The notes: a model not told the origin generated them from the sequence alone. A stretch of DNA of 64,000 nt from Primula veris (GCA_963682055.1 OY821751.1:6138001-6202000), one strand, 5' to 3'. Numbered from the stretch's first letter, positions 36,701 through 47,616 are shown. Made by a program: numbers and translations.

Positions 36701-36979
36701 CTTCTGGAGTTTTTCAGCAGAATCTTCAGTCTTCTCATCTCTTGCCTTATCAGAATCAGTTTTCTTATCAAGATAATTATCAGAATCAAGTTCATCCGTT
36801 TCAGATAGGTCAAAATCAAGTAGTTGCTACTAATTCTTCTCATTTTAATGATGCCAGTTCCTCACAGCAAGTTGTTGTTATTGACACACTTATCTCAAAC
36901 CTTACCTTTACTGACATGACAGGTACAACTGTAGTTTATAATTGTTTTATTAATTTTATACATGATTCTTTGGGGCTTG

Positions 36980-37340
36980 ATAATAATAAAAAATACTTGG
37001 ATATTAGATAGTGGAGCTAGTGAACATATGATTAATGATTTTTCTAAATTTTTTACTTACAAAACTAGTAATATTCTCTATGTAAATTTACCTAATGGTA
37101 ATAAAGCTGAAGTAAGTTGTATTGGAACAGTTATTTTTTAGTCTGGGTTAGTATTATACAATGTGTTATGTGTTTCCTCTTTTAGTTTTAATCTAATATC
37201 AGTCAATAAGTTAACTAGGGATGTCTCTTGTATTGTCAAATTTGAGTCAGATGTATGTTTTATTCAGGACCAGGGCTCTATGAAGATGATTGGTAGTGCT
37301 GCAGAGAAAAATGGCCTTTATATTTTCCAGAATCCTGTTA
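36980..37340 (+). pseudogene. Copia aspartic protease region
   Basis: WILDSGASEHM (about 37000-37030) holds the DSGA catalytic triad. Downstream are VNLPNGNKAEV and NVLCVSSFSFNLISVNKL. An in-frame TAG at 37138-37140 interrupts it. The block leads directly into integrase. Confidence 0.8.
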
Positions 37341-37389
37341 TTTCCAGTAAGACTAGTGAGAAACCTCTTGTTTGTAGTTCTTCTTCTCA

Positions 37390-38318
37390 GAATAAGCCAT
37401 CTATTTGGCATTATAGGTTAGGTCATCCCAGTAGTTCAGTATTAAGACTTGCTATTAATGATGTAAATAGTAATTCTAATGTTATTTGTGATTCCTGTCA
37501 TCTTGCTAAACATAATAGATCTTCTTTTCATCTAAGTAGTTCTTCTACTACTCTTGTTTTTGAATTAATACATTGTGACTTATGGGGACCTTATGCAGTA
37601 GAAACACATAATGGTCATCAATTTTTCTTAACTATTGTAGATGATTACACTAGATGTACTTGGGTTTTCCTTCTTAAAAATAAATCTGATACTACTGCTG
37701 TCATTACACATTTTGTAAAAAATGGTTAATACTTAGTTTTGTTTGCATATTAAAGTATTAAGGTCTGATAATGGATCTGAGTTTAATTTAAACAATTTTT
37801 ACTTGAATAATGGCATTTTACATCAAACAAGCTGTGTAGAAACACCTCAACAAAATGGTATACTTGAAAGAAAACACCAGCATCTTCTTAATGTAGCAAG
37901 GGCTTTAAGATTTCATTCATCTTTACCTTTAAATTTCTGGGGTGTTTGTAAACTTACTGTTGTTTATTTAATAAATAGACTGCCTACCCCCTTCTTAAAA
38001 AACAAGTCACCCTATGAAATGTTATATAATAAAAAGGCTTCTTATAATCATCTTAGGGTGTTTGGTTGTCTGTGTTTTGCCAGTACACTATCTAGAAACA
38101 GGGCTAAGTTTGATCCAAGAGGGAGAAAATGTGTTTTAACAGGTTATGGCACTAGTACAAAAGGTTATAAATTGTATGGCACTAGTACAAAAGGTTATGG
38201 CACTAGGGATGTAACTTTTTATGAACATATAATATTTTTTAATGAAAGTAGTGTTGATGATAATGTGAGAAATAATAGTGATCTATCTGTCAAAGAAAAA
38301 TCTGAGTTTTTTTACTGA
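37390..38318 (+). pseudogene. Copia integrase
   Basis: The HHCC zinc-binding region is IWHYRLGHPSSSVLR with CDSCHLAKH. The core carries its first Asp in HCDLWGPY, its second in [10 protein letters not shown] and its Glu in [12 protein letters not shown]. The C-terminal block is [14 protein letters not shown] frameshift in an A-run near 37722 and a nearby TAG separate the two halves. Near 38143-38208 the sequence GGCACTAGTACAAAAGGTTA is tandemly duplicated in frame, adding about a dozen codons. Confidence 0.85.
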
Positions 38319-38339
38319 CGAACCTAACTCTAAAGCTAT

Positions 38340-39470
38340 TAATAATACTGATATTGTTCATTATATAGATTCTGTTAATAATAGACCAAAAAGGTCACAT
38401 AATGCACCAGCATATCTACAAGATTATCATGTTGATTCTAATAAAGTGTCTTCTTTAGCTACTTCTTTATATCCTTTGTCTTCTTATCTTACTTATGAAA
38501 ATACTTCACAAAAGTATAAATCTTTTTGCTTAGCTATTTCTTCTAAAAATGAACCTAGGAATTATAAAGAAGCACACAGTGATCCTTTATGGCAAGAAGC
38601 AATGCAAAAGGAAATTAAGGCTTTAGAAGAAAATAGTACTGGGGTTTTAACTACATTACCTATAGGTAAACACCCAATTGGTTGTAAATGGGTTTATAGA
38701 ATTAAGTATAAGGCTGATGGTAGTATAGAAAGATACAAAGCTAGGTTAGTAGCCAAAGGCTATACACAATTAGAAGGTATTGATTATGAATCTACTTTTT
38801 CACCAGTTGCAAAAATGACTAATGTTAGAGTTTTTCTAGCTATAGCTGCTTCCAAAAACTGGATTTTATCCCAGATAGATGTTAATAATGCTTTTTTACA
38901 TGGAGACCTAGATGAAGAGGTCTATATGCTTGTGCCACCAGGTTTTCATCAAGAAAACACCAATATGGTTTGTAGATTGCAGAAGTCTTCATATGGTTTG
39001 AAACAAGCATCAAGACAGTGGTTTTCTAAGCTTAGTAATGCTTTGATTGTTTTTGGTTTCATTCAGTCCACTGCTGATTATTCTTTATTTACTCATAATA
39101 AGAATGGTAATTTCCTTGCTTTATTAGTTTATGTTGATGACATACTGATTGGGAGTTCATCTTCCACTTTAATTAATCAAGTTAAAACTTTTTTAGATAA
39201 CAGGTTTAAACTAAAAGATTTAGGGCAAATTAAGTACTTTATGGGTCTTGAAATAGCCAGAAATAAAGATGGAATTTATGTTTGTCAAAGAAAGTATACT
39301 TTAGAATTATTGGCTGAGACTGACCAGTTAGCTGTTAAACCTACAGATTTCCCAATGGATACCAAAACTAAATATACTATAAAGAATACAGATTTACATG
39401 ATGATATTACTGAATATAGAAGGTTAATTATATTTAACTATCACCAGACCTGACATTAGTTTTTCAGTTC
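38340..39470 (+). pseudogene. Copia reverse transcriptase with intact active-site motif
   Basis: One 391-codon frame (38278-39453) covers nearly all of it: EAMQKEIKALEEN, IGCKWVYRIKYKADGSIERY, KARLVAKGYTQ, QIDVNNAFLHGDLDEEVYM, SYGLKQASRQWFSKL and the active site LLVYVDDILIGSS. It ends in a frameshift near 39453 just before the TRPDISF-like block. The reverse-transcriptase core itself looks whole, unlike the rest of the element. Confidence 0.9.
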
Positions 39471-40075
39471 ATACACTTAACCAATTTTTGGCATCTCCCA
39501 GTAAGCAACATTTTGCAGCAGCTATGAGAATACTGAGATATGTCAAGACAAATCCTGCTCAAGGTATATTCTTTTCTTCTTCTAATAATTTCAATTTAAA
39601 AACTTTTAGTGATTCTGATTGGGCATCATGTATAGATACTAGTAAATCTATTACAGGGTTTTGCATATTTTTAGGTGATTCTTTGATCTCATGAAAAAGT
39701 ATAAAACATAACACAATATCTAAAAGTTCAGCAGAGGCTGAATATAGGGCTTTGGCAGCAACATCATGTGAAATTATTTGGCTTTTACAGCTAATAAAAG
39801 ACTTTAATTTGGAACATAAACAGGCTGCAATTCTTTATACAGACAGTAAGTCTGCATTAGCTTTAGCAAATAACCCAGTTTATCATGAGAGAACAAAGCA
39901 TATAGAAGTAGATTGTTATTTTATAAGAGAGCAAATACAGAAGAAAATAATCCATCCTTTGCATGTTTATACTTCAAATAATTTAGCTGATATGTTTACT
40001 AAGATTTTGGATGCACCAATTTTTACAAATTTATTGTCCAAGTTGGGTGTTTTATCATTACACAGCCCAACTTGA
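39471..40075 (+). pseudogene. Copia RNase H region
   Basis: Frames 39488-39694 and 39752-40075 are the same frame, broken by a TGA at 39692-39694 where SW is normal (LGDSLIS then KSIKHNTISKSSAEAEYRAL). Catalytic-type residues are in FSDSDWASC, SSAEAEYRAL and YTDSKSALALANNP. The end is LADMFTKILD followed by the stop and the polypurine tract. Confidence 0.85.
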
Positions 40076-40080
40076 GGGGG

Positions 40081-40364
40081 TATATTGAATATATGTTTAT
40101 ATATGTTGGACTGATAAGTGACATTGCAGAAGTTACATGACTGATATGAAAGAAGCAGATTAGTATATTAGATATCAGACAATTTCTGTAATTAAAGGAC
40201 TGTTTGTGTAAAGTCTGAAAGTTTGTAATATGTTACTTTCGGTAATTAAAGGACTGTTTGTGTAAAGTTTGAAAGTTGTAAATCAGCACTATATAAAGAC
40301 TGTAGATACCAATTTGTAATTTAAGAAAACATTTTATATCAATAACAAATATTGTTGTCTCTTA
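40081..40364 (+). repeat. 3' LTR of the sense Copia element, truncated
   Basis: It matches 34834-35110 with about six substitutions and then diverges. The missing tail would contain the end needed for integration. Confidence 0.8.
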
Positions 40365-40788
40365 GTATGTTCGCCCCTCAATAAAAGTACTAGCAAATCT
40401 TAACAAATATACTTCGTCTTGTTTCTTGAGTTTGTCAAAAAGATATAACTGCATAACAATAATTAAGAAAGTCTGGAGCATTTTTCTTTTGGAAGTCAAG
40501 AATATTAAATATATTAAAAAAAAAAAAAAAAAAAACCTCAACAGCACGAAGAACCGACTCAGGTTATTTAGAGTTTAATTAAGATAAATCATAAGTATAT
40601 TAGAATAAAAGGGGAAAAGGCTATGAGATATGGAGCTCATAGCTTTACTAGTTATTACAACCAAGTTGGTGAAACATCCCCAAAGCTTGTGATATAAAGT
40701 TTCAGATATCACATTATGGTCTAAAACCTAAGCTCGTCGCCGATTTGTAGTCCGATAATGCGTTAATCTTAGAGTGTAGACCGTTGTT
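40365..40788. other. Intergenic, no gene seen
   Basis: Contains a run of about 20 A at 40516-40535 and the 3' flank of the broken minus-strand gene that ends at 40789. Confidence 0.5.
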
Positions 40789-42017
40789 TTATTTCTCAGC
40801 TTTTTGTTCTTTCTTAGTGAATCTACTTCTCTTCTGCATCTTGAATTGTTCTTTAATCCTAGCTTCAACACCATAGTTTAGATCCGTCTCACTACAAGAA
40901 AATTGACAGTTGGCAACAGAATATTCTGTTTGTATTTGAACAATTCTGTTGCTGATCGGTGATCGGTAACAGATTAGCAACATAAACTACTATGATACTG
41001 TTTGGCTTGTGGCTGATTTTTAGTAACACTTATGCTGTTACTAATTCCAGTCAGCAACATAATTGTAACAAGTTTATTCTGTTGCCATTTGTATGCATAG
41101 TGCAACACATTTTGCAACACATCTGTAACACATACATATTGTTGCAAATCAGTTACAATTTTGAGCTAGATTATTTTATTATATAACTACTTGTAGCTAC
41201 TCATGTCGGTATTGTGTTGCTATTTCTTTATTTTATTTATTTATTTAAAGCTTATAGTATGTTGCTATATTATTATTTAAATATCAAATATTTAAACAAA
41301 AATTAATCAAAAGACAAATTAACATTAATTGAATTTATTATCCATACAATCCCCAAAACAAACATGAAACAACCCATACACATTCTCGCATAGATTCCAA
41401 CATTATGAAAGCTATTATGCACTACAACCCAAAACTACCAGTAACAAATCTAAAAGTTTCACAAGTAAACAAATTTCCAAATAACACTGATCCATAGCGG
41501 CCACGAACTTGATGCACCTGTCCTAGAGTTAGAGCCAAGAAAAGATGAGTTTGATGATCCGAAGCTGTAGATGGAGTCTTCATGGTTTAGCATTTCCGAC
41601 GGCGACAATGGAATTTATAAAATCAAAATAACAACTTGGAAATCCTATCACTTGGATATGTCCCAAGTTGTTATGCAACTGTTCAGAGCTTTACATGACT
41701 GACTAATTGATAATTCTGCACTTTATTCTTTTCGTAAAGGGCCTTGTAAGTTGTATGCTAAAACTTATTCCAGTGTCCACTGTCCAGTAACTGCAAAGTT
41801 TTAGATTGACTATAAACGAGTTCATTTTCCGCATCATTGGATCTTGTTACTAGTACTGATACTATCCTTATCTGAATCACCCACCGTTACTATGATTTTA
41901 CTAATGGGCATCACATCAATATTTTGACCCAACTCTCATCTAAACCAGAGAGGCATCCCGTAACTAAACCATAGATGCCATGAGATTTTTTTCTAAAGAG
42001 TGGCATAATTTACAAAC

Positions 42018-44122
42018 CTCAGTAAGAAGTTTGAAAGGCTGTGGACGAGTCGCTCTGAGCTGTTGTTTATTCCTCCAACGTCTTCCCCCGAATATCCCAG
42101 ATAACTCAGTACTCTGCATAATATATATGACAAAAAAACATATATATCATAATATTATAAATGAAAGTATACATATTATGAGGCTTATAATTCATTCAAT
42201 ATAACGAACAAAACAAAATCATACAACTATGATGCTTGCACACTAGAAAAGTGGTAAGGAAATCTAGAAAAGAGACTTGCACACTTCTTCAAGTTACAAG
42301 TGAAGGTACATATAACACTATGATGCTTTCATTTTACAACTGTGTTTATGGCACAACAAAAATCGCATAAGAAACTGTATTCTCTACACTAAGTAAGGCC
42401 TTGTTTAGTTGCAGCTTTTAAGCTCGAATAATTTCGAACTTTTTTAGAATATTAGACTGCATTTAATCAATCAGGTTAATGTTTGGCCTAAAAGCAAGAA
42501 GCATTACGCCGGATGTACCCAACTTTACCCAAACCCAATTCCTTATATTTCCTTAAAAATACACAACCAAACAATCCCTCAAAGGATATTGACGAAAGTA
42601 AATAAATCAAATATTACACACTATTCACAAAGTCCTCTCGGTTAAGAGAAAGGAAAAGCTGGAAGAATGCTTACATTTCTTCGACTTCTCCGACCAGCGC
42701 CACATCCCTTGCTCGAAAAAGTGAAACTAAACGTAATCAAAGTAAAACCAAAATTAGCCTAGATCAAGATTACCAACATAAAGAAGAAATCAATCAAATC
42801 AAATGAATCATTGATTACATTCTCTTCTGTTTTCCAAAACAAAGAAATCCTTGTTTAACTACTGCACCACATTTGTAACAGATCCGGATCAGTTCCTAAA
42901 ACAACATTTATAGACTTACAGGCAGGAGTATTTATCTAGCTTCAGCAGTTATATTATGATTTGGAAATAGTCTTTTCCCACTTTATGTAGTTTAGCAGTT
43001 TATGTATCTGTTTTATAAAATAGGCTTACAGTAATAGATTTAGGTGTGCAGAAATTTATACTTGTTGACTTTCTCTTTCGAGAATTGGCTATATATATTT
43101 TGTACTATATCAAGTTTTCATACTACAGTTCGGTCATCTAGTTTGGTTCCATGACTCATTTCTATACCGTTTTTAGAACCGTTTCATAGGTTATTGTTTG
43201 ACAGTATTCGTGAGTAATCATGGTTATTACAACATTTCATATCACGAGTACAACATTTCAACAAATAAAACCCATCAAACCAAAATGAAAAATTATAAAT
43301 AACAAACCTTCCTCGGCTGGTGTCTAGCGACGACGAAACTAAGCTCTCTGATCCCAGAAAACCCGAGGCGCAAAAAGACGAAACTAAACTTTTATCGTCC
43401 GGTTTCCCCCCTCTCTTCTCACTACCCTCCCTCTCCTCCTTCAGTTCAGGTGTCGTTTTAAGCCTCTCGAAAGCCTTAACCAAGCTCATAACTTTCCCAT
43501 TTCCCCCCAACTCTCTCTCATCCTTCAGATCATCATCGGTTTCTCTCTCCTCTCGGGGCTTAAAGAACTCCTCTTGAGAAGCCCTTAGGCTCTCATAAGC
43601 CAAACAAAGACACTTAATTCCACTTTTTTCGTTACAACAACACTCCGATTTTACCGAACCTGCTTTCTTATTCCTCTTCGCGACGACAAATTTCCTCTCC
43701 CGAATCCTGTTCTTCGGTGAATAGCCCATGTTAGGGTTTGTAATTTTATTTTTTACAGTTTTTGATTGGGACTCAATTGGGGGAGAATTGGGCAATTTCT
43801 CAACTGGGTTTTCCAAATTAGGTCTTTTAGTAACAGATTTGGGCAATTTCTCAACTGGGTTTATCAAATTAGGGCTTTGAGTACAGATTTTTTGGGTTTC
43901 TAATGGGGAATTAATTGGGGGAGATTTGACCAATTTCTCAACTGGGTTTTTGAAATTAGGGCTTTTAGTGACAGATTTTGAGGTTTTAAATGGTGAAAAA
44001 TTGGGCAATTTATCAACTGGGTTTATGGAATTAGGGTTCAAATTCTCGTCAATTGGGTTAATTAGGGTTTTTGAGATCTTTGGTGGATACAAAGTGGTTC
44101 TGCTCAATGCATAGCTTATCAA
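42018..44122 (-). pseudogene. Captured 5' part of a TPX2-family (microtubule-associated) host gene inside the CACTA element
   Basis: Exon 1 ends at 43308, exon 2 is 42675-42711 and exon 3 is 42018-42113, all with GT donors and AG acceptors and with phase preserved. Exon 1 holds tandem NPVEKLxxSPP repeats, then RIRERKFVVAKRNKK, CLCLAYESLRASQEEFF and GKVMSLVKAFERLKT. It closes LVSSFCASGFLGSESLVSSS LDTSRG. Exon 2 adds SKGCGAGRRSRRN; exon 3 adds STELSGIFGGRRW and RPQPFKLLTE. From memory this order (MxLVKAFERL, SSSFC, GGRRW, QPFKLRTE) is that of plant TPX2-like microtubule proteins of the At5g62240 type. The conserved region after QPFKL is missing. The upstream frame lacks an ATG (first in-frame ATG is inside exon 1, at MGYSPKNR), so the true N-terminus is damaged or in another frame. 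Confidence 0.65.
43795..44040 (-). repeat. Coding tandem repeats in captured exon 1
   Basis: Four imperfect units of about 60-80 bases, each with CAATTTCTCAACTGGGTTT and AAATTAGGnCTTT (plus strand). They encode the NPVEKL repeats. Confidence 0.8.
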
Positions 44123-44559
44123 AATACATTAATACCATTCAGGAGAATAGTTACATGTTATTACGAGGTTACGCTGCAACTTAAATACTAACAAAAAATT
44201 CAAATTTTGGGGGTAATTTAAGCTTTAGATATATAAGAACATCCATTCAAAGATTAGAAAAACAGAAAGAAAGAAATAAAGACATACACAAACAGGGTAC
44301 ATGGTAATACACAAAACTTCCACATACAATCAAACATTAGAATTTAGATACAGATATACATGATTTGAAATTGGAAAATTCTAAAATCAACTTATTTGAT
44401 TGTAACAATTAGACCAATTACAGTTATAGACCATTAAATACAAAGTATATGAATTCAAACTAAAATAAACACATCAAACCATACTTGTAGAAAGTCCAAA
44501 CAATAAATAAACACAAAAGCTGGAAAAAAGTAACATATCTAAACAAATATTGATCAATA

Positions 44560-44730
44560 ATAAATAGACGATTATCATAAGCAAGCAAACACAATCGTGT
44601 ATATAAAGAGGGAAGATAGAGAGAGAGAGACCTATGAGTAAAAAGACTGGAGCGGCGGAAATATAAGATCTAGGGCTTGTTTTGTTTTTGAGCAGAGAGA
44701 GAACATTCTGCTGCACATTGTGTATTTTAT
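44560..44730 (-). promoter_or_regulatory. Probable captured 5' UTR of the TPX2-like gene
   Basis: On the minus strand the block runs through TTCTCTCTCTGCTC, CCCTAGATCTTATATTTCCG, CCGCTCCAG and CATAGGTCTCTCTCTCTC. CT-rich leader sequence ending in a possible donor (AG before GTCTCTC) is typical of plant 5' UTR exons. It lies upstream of exon 1 in the correct direction. No transcription evidence is available. Confidence 0.35.
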
Positions 44731-44959
44731 TATCCAAGAATTGATAAGAAAAGGGGGGATGTCCAAAACAAAAATGAAAGGGTGAAATCTTGAAATTGAA
44801 ATAAAAAGGGGGGAAATCTCAAAATAAAAAGGGGGGAAGGGATTTAGTATTTGGAGGCTTGGAGTCCATATTTATCAAATAAATCAAAATTTTCAAAAAT
44901 AAGTCATAATTTTGCTTAATTTTATATGTATTTTCAAAAATTTGGTAAATTGGGATATG

Positions 44960-45255
44960 TTTTTTTTTTTTGTGGTAAAATTGATGATAAATGTAGTGGT
45001 AGAGTGATGTTGATTTGAGAAAAATATATATTAATTTGATATATGAAGGAGTTTGATGGTTGATGGTTAGAGTTTTTTTTTTGGGTAAAATTAGAAAAGT
45101 TTTTTTTTTTGGTGAACTGGGAGAGGTTTTTTCTTTTGGTAAAATTGGGGATAATTTGTAGTGGTAGAGTGATGTTGATTTGATAAAAAAATATATTAAT
45201 TTGATATATGAAGGAATTTGATGGTTGATGGTTAGAGTTTTTTTTTTGATAAAAT
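44960..45255. repeat. Tandem duplication, offset 165 bp, in the CACTA right arm
   Basis: The run GTAGTGGTAGAGTGATGTTG, with TTAATTTGATATATGAAGGA and GGTTGATGGTTAGAG after it, occurs at about 44993 and again at about 45158. The antisense frame crossing it (44819-45424) is low-complexity. Confidence 0.8.
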
Positions 45256-45634
45256 TGGAAAAGTTTTTAGGTAAAATTGGGCAACTTTTTAAAATCTGAA
45301 AACCAAATAACAGAAAAAACGAAATTAGAAAAGAAAAGAAAAAATTAATTAATTTGGCTGTATATACAATTGGAGGAAAAACAAACTGAAATTTCCCTCC
45401 AAAATCTGAGGGTATTTTAGTCATTTTAGCAAGAAATATGTTTTTTTTTTCGAAAAATAGAATGTCAGGTCACTAAATTGCTAACAGAGTTAAACTTAGG
45501 TCACAAAACCGAAATTAAAAAAACTTAGGTCACTTATCATAAAATAGGCCAAAAACCAGGTCACTGAAGACTAATTTACCCTATAATTTTTACAAAAAAT
45601 AGTTTGCGAAAAGTAATGATTACTTGTTACGAGT

Positions 45635-45800
45635 AGAGCCGAGGTTCACGAGTATAACTCGGATCATTAGAGTTTAACGAGTCTGACTCGGATCATTAGA
45701 GTTTAACGAGACAGACTCGGATCATTAGAACTTAACAAGGCTAACTCGGATCATTAGAGCTTAACGAGGCTAACTTGGATCATTAGAGTTTAACAAGCCT
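45635..45800. repeat. Minisatellite, 30-bp unit
   Basis: Five units of about 30 bases with the core ACTCGGATCATTAGAGTTTA followed by ACGAG. The last two units carry changes (AACTTGG, AACAAG). Confidence 0.85.
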
Positions 45801-46415
45801 AATTATCACTAACCCGAACTTTTCAAATAAGTCATGAGCATAGTTTGAACTTGTTTTGTTATACTAATCAAGAGTCGATGCGAGCTTGGAAAATTATTCT
45901 AAGTCCACTTAGTTGAGGAGCTAGAATACGAACCACTAGCCTCACTCATAAGTCCACCTACATCGAGCCGAACTCGACTATTTTGCAGCCCTAATCGTAT
46001 TCATTGTCATTCGTTGAATTCGAGAAGCTTTCTATTAACATTAGTTCATCTTGATTGGTAGCTATATGGATTTGATAGTCTTGTTTAAGGGTTTAGGAGT
46101 ATTCGTTTGCTTTGACTTGGTATTTAGATAAATTAGAGACCAAACCACTTGAAAATGATTGGTTTGGTTATATTTGATCTAAAACAAATTAAGGGACCAA
46201 ACGACACTTTACCAAAGCATCACAAATCAGGGATTAAAAACTTACAACTTGTAATGGATTTTTACTCGAGGTTATAGTAGACATAGCCATGAGGCAAAAG
46301 AAGTAATTGGAATGAATTGAAATACACAAAAAGAAAATTACGATGGAAATTTCTTTTAACATTAAGTACTATCTATCATCACGTAGAATTTTGTAGATAT
46401 AAATATAAGTATATT

Positions 46416-46418
<3 letters not shown>

Positions 46419-46460
<42 letters not shown>
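46419..46460. repeat. (TA)n microsatellite
   Basis: About 21 uninterrupted AT dinucleotides just inside the right subterminal region of the CACTA element. Confidence 0.95.
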
Positions 46461-46464
<4 letters not shown>

Positions 46465-47187
46465 ACAATACAATAATATGTCGACCGCCTTATAGCAACA
46501 AAAAACGTGTGTTACAAAATAGTGATAAATCATCTTATCATATGTTGTAAACAATAAATATAGCAACATATTTTATGTTGCTAATTTTTATGGGGATATC
46601 GTGTTGCTGATTTGATGGTAAATTTGTTGCTGATTTTATTCAAAAAATTGTAACACCTTGTTAGCAACATATAAGAGTGATGCTAAATTTAAGTTGCTAA
46701 ATAGTTGGTAATTCTGTTACTAAATGCATCATACTGTTTTTGTTACTGTTTTGTTAGTATTATGTTACTAATCAGCAACATAAATTTTCTCCTTATTTCC
46801 TTTTGTTGCTAACGGACAAATTTCTTGTAGTGTCTTTAGCAGCTTCTTTTGCCCTAATTGGTTTGATCTTAACCAGAGAACCTGAAAAGGTAGATAACAA
46901 AACAGCAGTGTTTTTTCGCGGAAGAAATGAACTTAAATAACCAAAGGTAACTCAACAACAGATTACCTGCTATAAGGATGCTCTTTCCTTTAGTACAATC
47001 AACTTTAAGACTCCATATACACCAGAATAAGTACCAAAAAACATAATAAATCCTCACAAGTCTCCAATCCAAAGGATAGCAACTAAAGTGAAGGAGTATC
47101 TCACTTAATATCTTCATTATCATGAGCATTGGCCTTGAATATGTCCTCATTAAGTCTGGAACATTCTACCCTGGGAAAACTAAAAGA

Positions 47188-47616
47188 CACTACAACAAGG
47201 TTAAAGAATTATGGACAATATTAATTCTTAGAAGCAATTAATTTTATCTGCAAATGGTAAATTTTCAAAACAAAAATAATCTTTTAGGCAAAATTTTTTC
47301 CTCAAATCTAACTTTTAGCTACATAATTTGGATTTTTTTGGTCTATAAAGAAAATCTCATACGAACATAATAAGACAATTAAAATTTGTCTCAAAATACT
47401 TTTTGAGACGAAATTAAATTGTCTATTTATATTCGTATAAGATTGTCTTTGTAGACAATTTTTTTTCAAATTATGTGCCTACAAGTTATATTTGAGAAAA
47501 AAATAATTATTTTTGTGCTTAAAAGATTATTTTTGTCTCGGAAAGTTACCATTTGAAGACAAAATTTGATTATTTCTAAAAAAAAATTATCCATAATTAT
47601 TAAGTTTGTTATAGTG
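47188..47616. mobile_element. 429-bp CACTA MITE with AGA target duplication
   Basis: The left end is CACTACAACAAGGTTAAAGA and the right end, on the minus strand, is CACTATAACAAACTTAATAA. Flanking 3-mers 47185-47187 and 47617-47619 are both AGA. The interior is a near-palindrome of GAGACAATTTTAATTGTC-like blocks without coding sequence. It sits just upstream (minus-strand sense) of an exon of the broken host gene, in a presumed intron. Confidence 0.85.

Larger units (their letters stand above)
34834..40364 (+). mobile_element. Ty1-Copia LTR retrotransposon, sense, degenerate, 3' LTR truncated
   Basis: The left LTR (34834-35216) is followed directly by a primer-binding site TGTTATCAGAGC (35217-35228). 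The right LTR (40081-40364) is preceded by the polypurine tract TTGAGGGGG. The shared 284 bases of the LTRs differ at about six positions. The right LTR stops at TTGTTGTCTCTTA and lacks the last 110 or so bases of the left LTR. The interior has gag, protease, integrase, reverse transcriptase and RNase H in Copia order. No clear target duplication was found, as expected if the right end was lost. Confidence 0.9.
40890..46832. mobile_element. 5.9-kb non-autonomous CACTA (En/Spm) element carrying a host-gene fragment
   Basis: The left end is CACTACAAGAAAATT and the right end, on the minus strand, is CACTACAAGAAATTT. The 3-bp flanks 40887-40889 and 46833-46835 are both TCT, as CACTA transposition makes. 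Both subterminal regions (about 40890-41200 and 46480-46830) are dense in GTTGCT/AGCAAC/AGTAAC motifs in both orientations, the usual sites for the element's DNA-binding protein. No transposase-like coding sequence is visible inside. The main cargo is a spliceable minus-strand gene fragment (42018-44122). Confidence 0.85.
40789..47170 (-). pseudogene. Unidentified host gene, 3' exons, split by a CACTA insertion
   Basis: Minus-strand exons with consistent phases are 47105-47170 (VECSRLNEDIFKANAHDNED), 46967-47010 (LKVDCTKGKSILIA) and a last exon beginning at 46881 (GSLVKIKPIRAKEAAKD), all with GT/AG borders. The last exon is cut at 46833 by the CACTA element. It resumes at 40889 and ends YGVEARIKEQFKMQKRSRFT KKEQKAEK with a stop at 40789-40791. 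Removing the element and one TCT copy keeps frame through GSK; a further one-base shift precedes YGVEAR. The basic, Lys-rich C-terminus suggests an RNA- or nucleolus-associated protein, but this is a guess and I do not recognise the family. A possible first exon (MPPKSNASTGGG, minus strand from about 47775) is uncertain. Confidence 0.55.

Noticed and set aside
44819..45424. A 201-codon antisense frame
   Set aside because: It is low-complexity (Phe/Ile/Lys/Ser-rich) and created by a tandem duplication of T-rich DNA; no recognisable protein feature.
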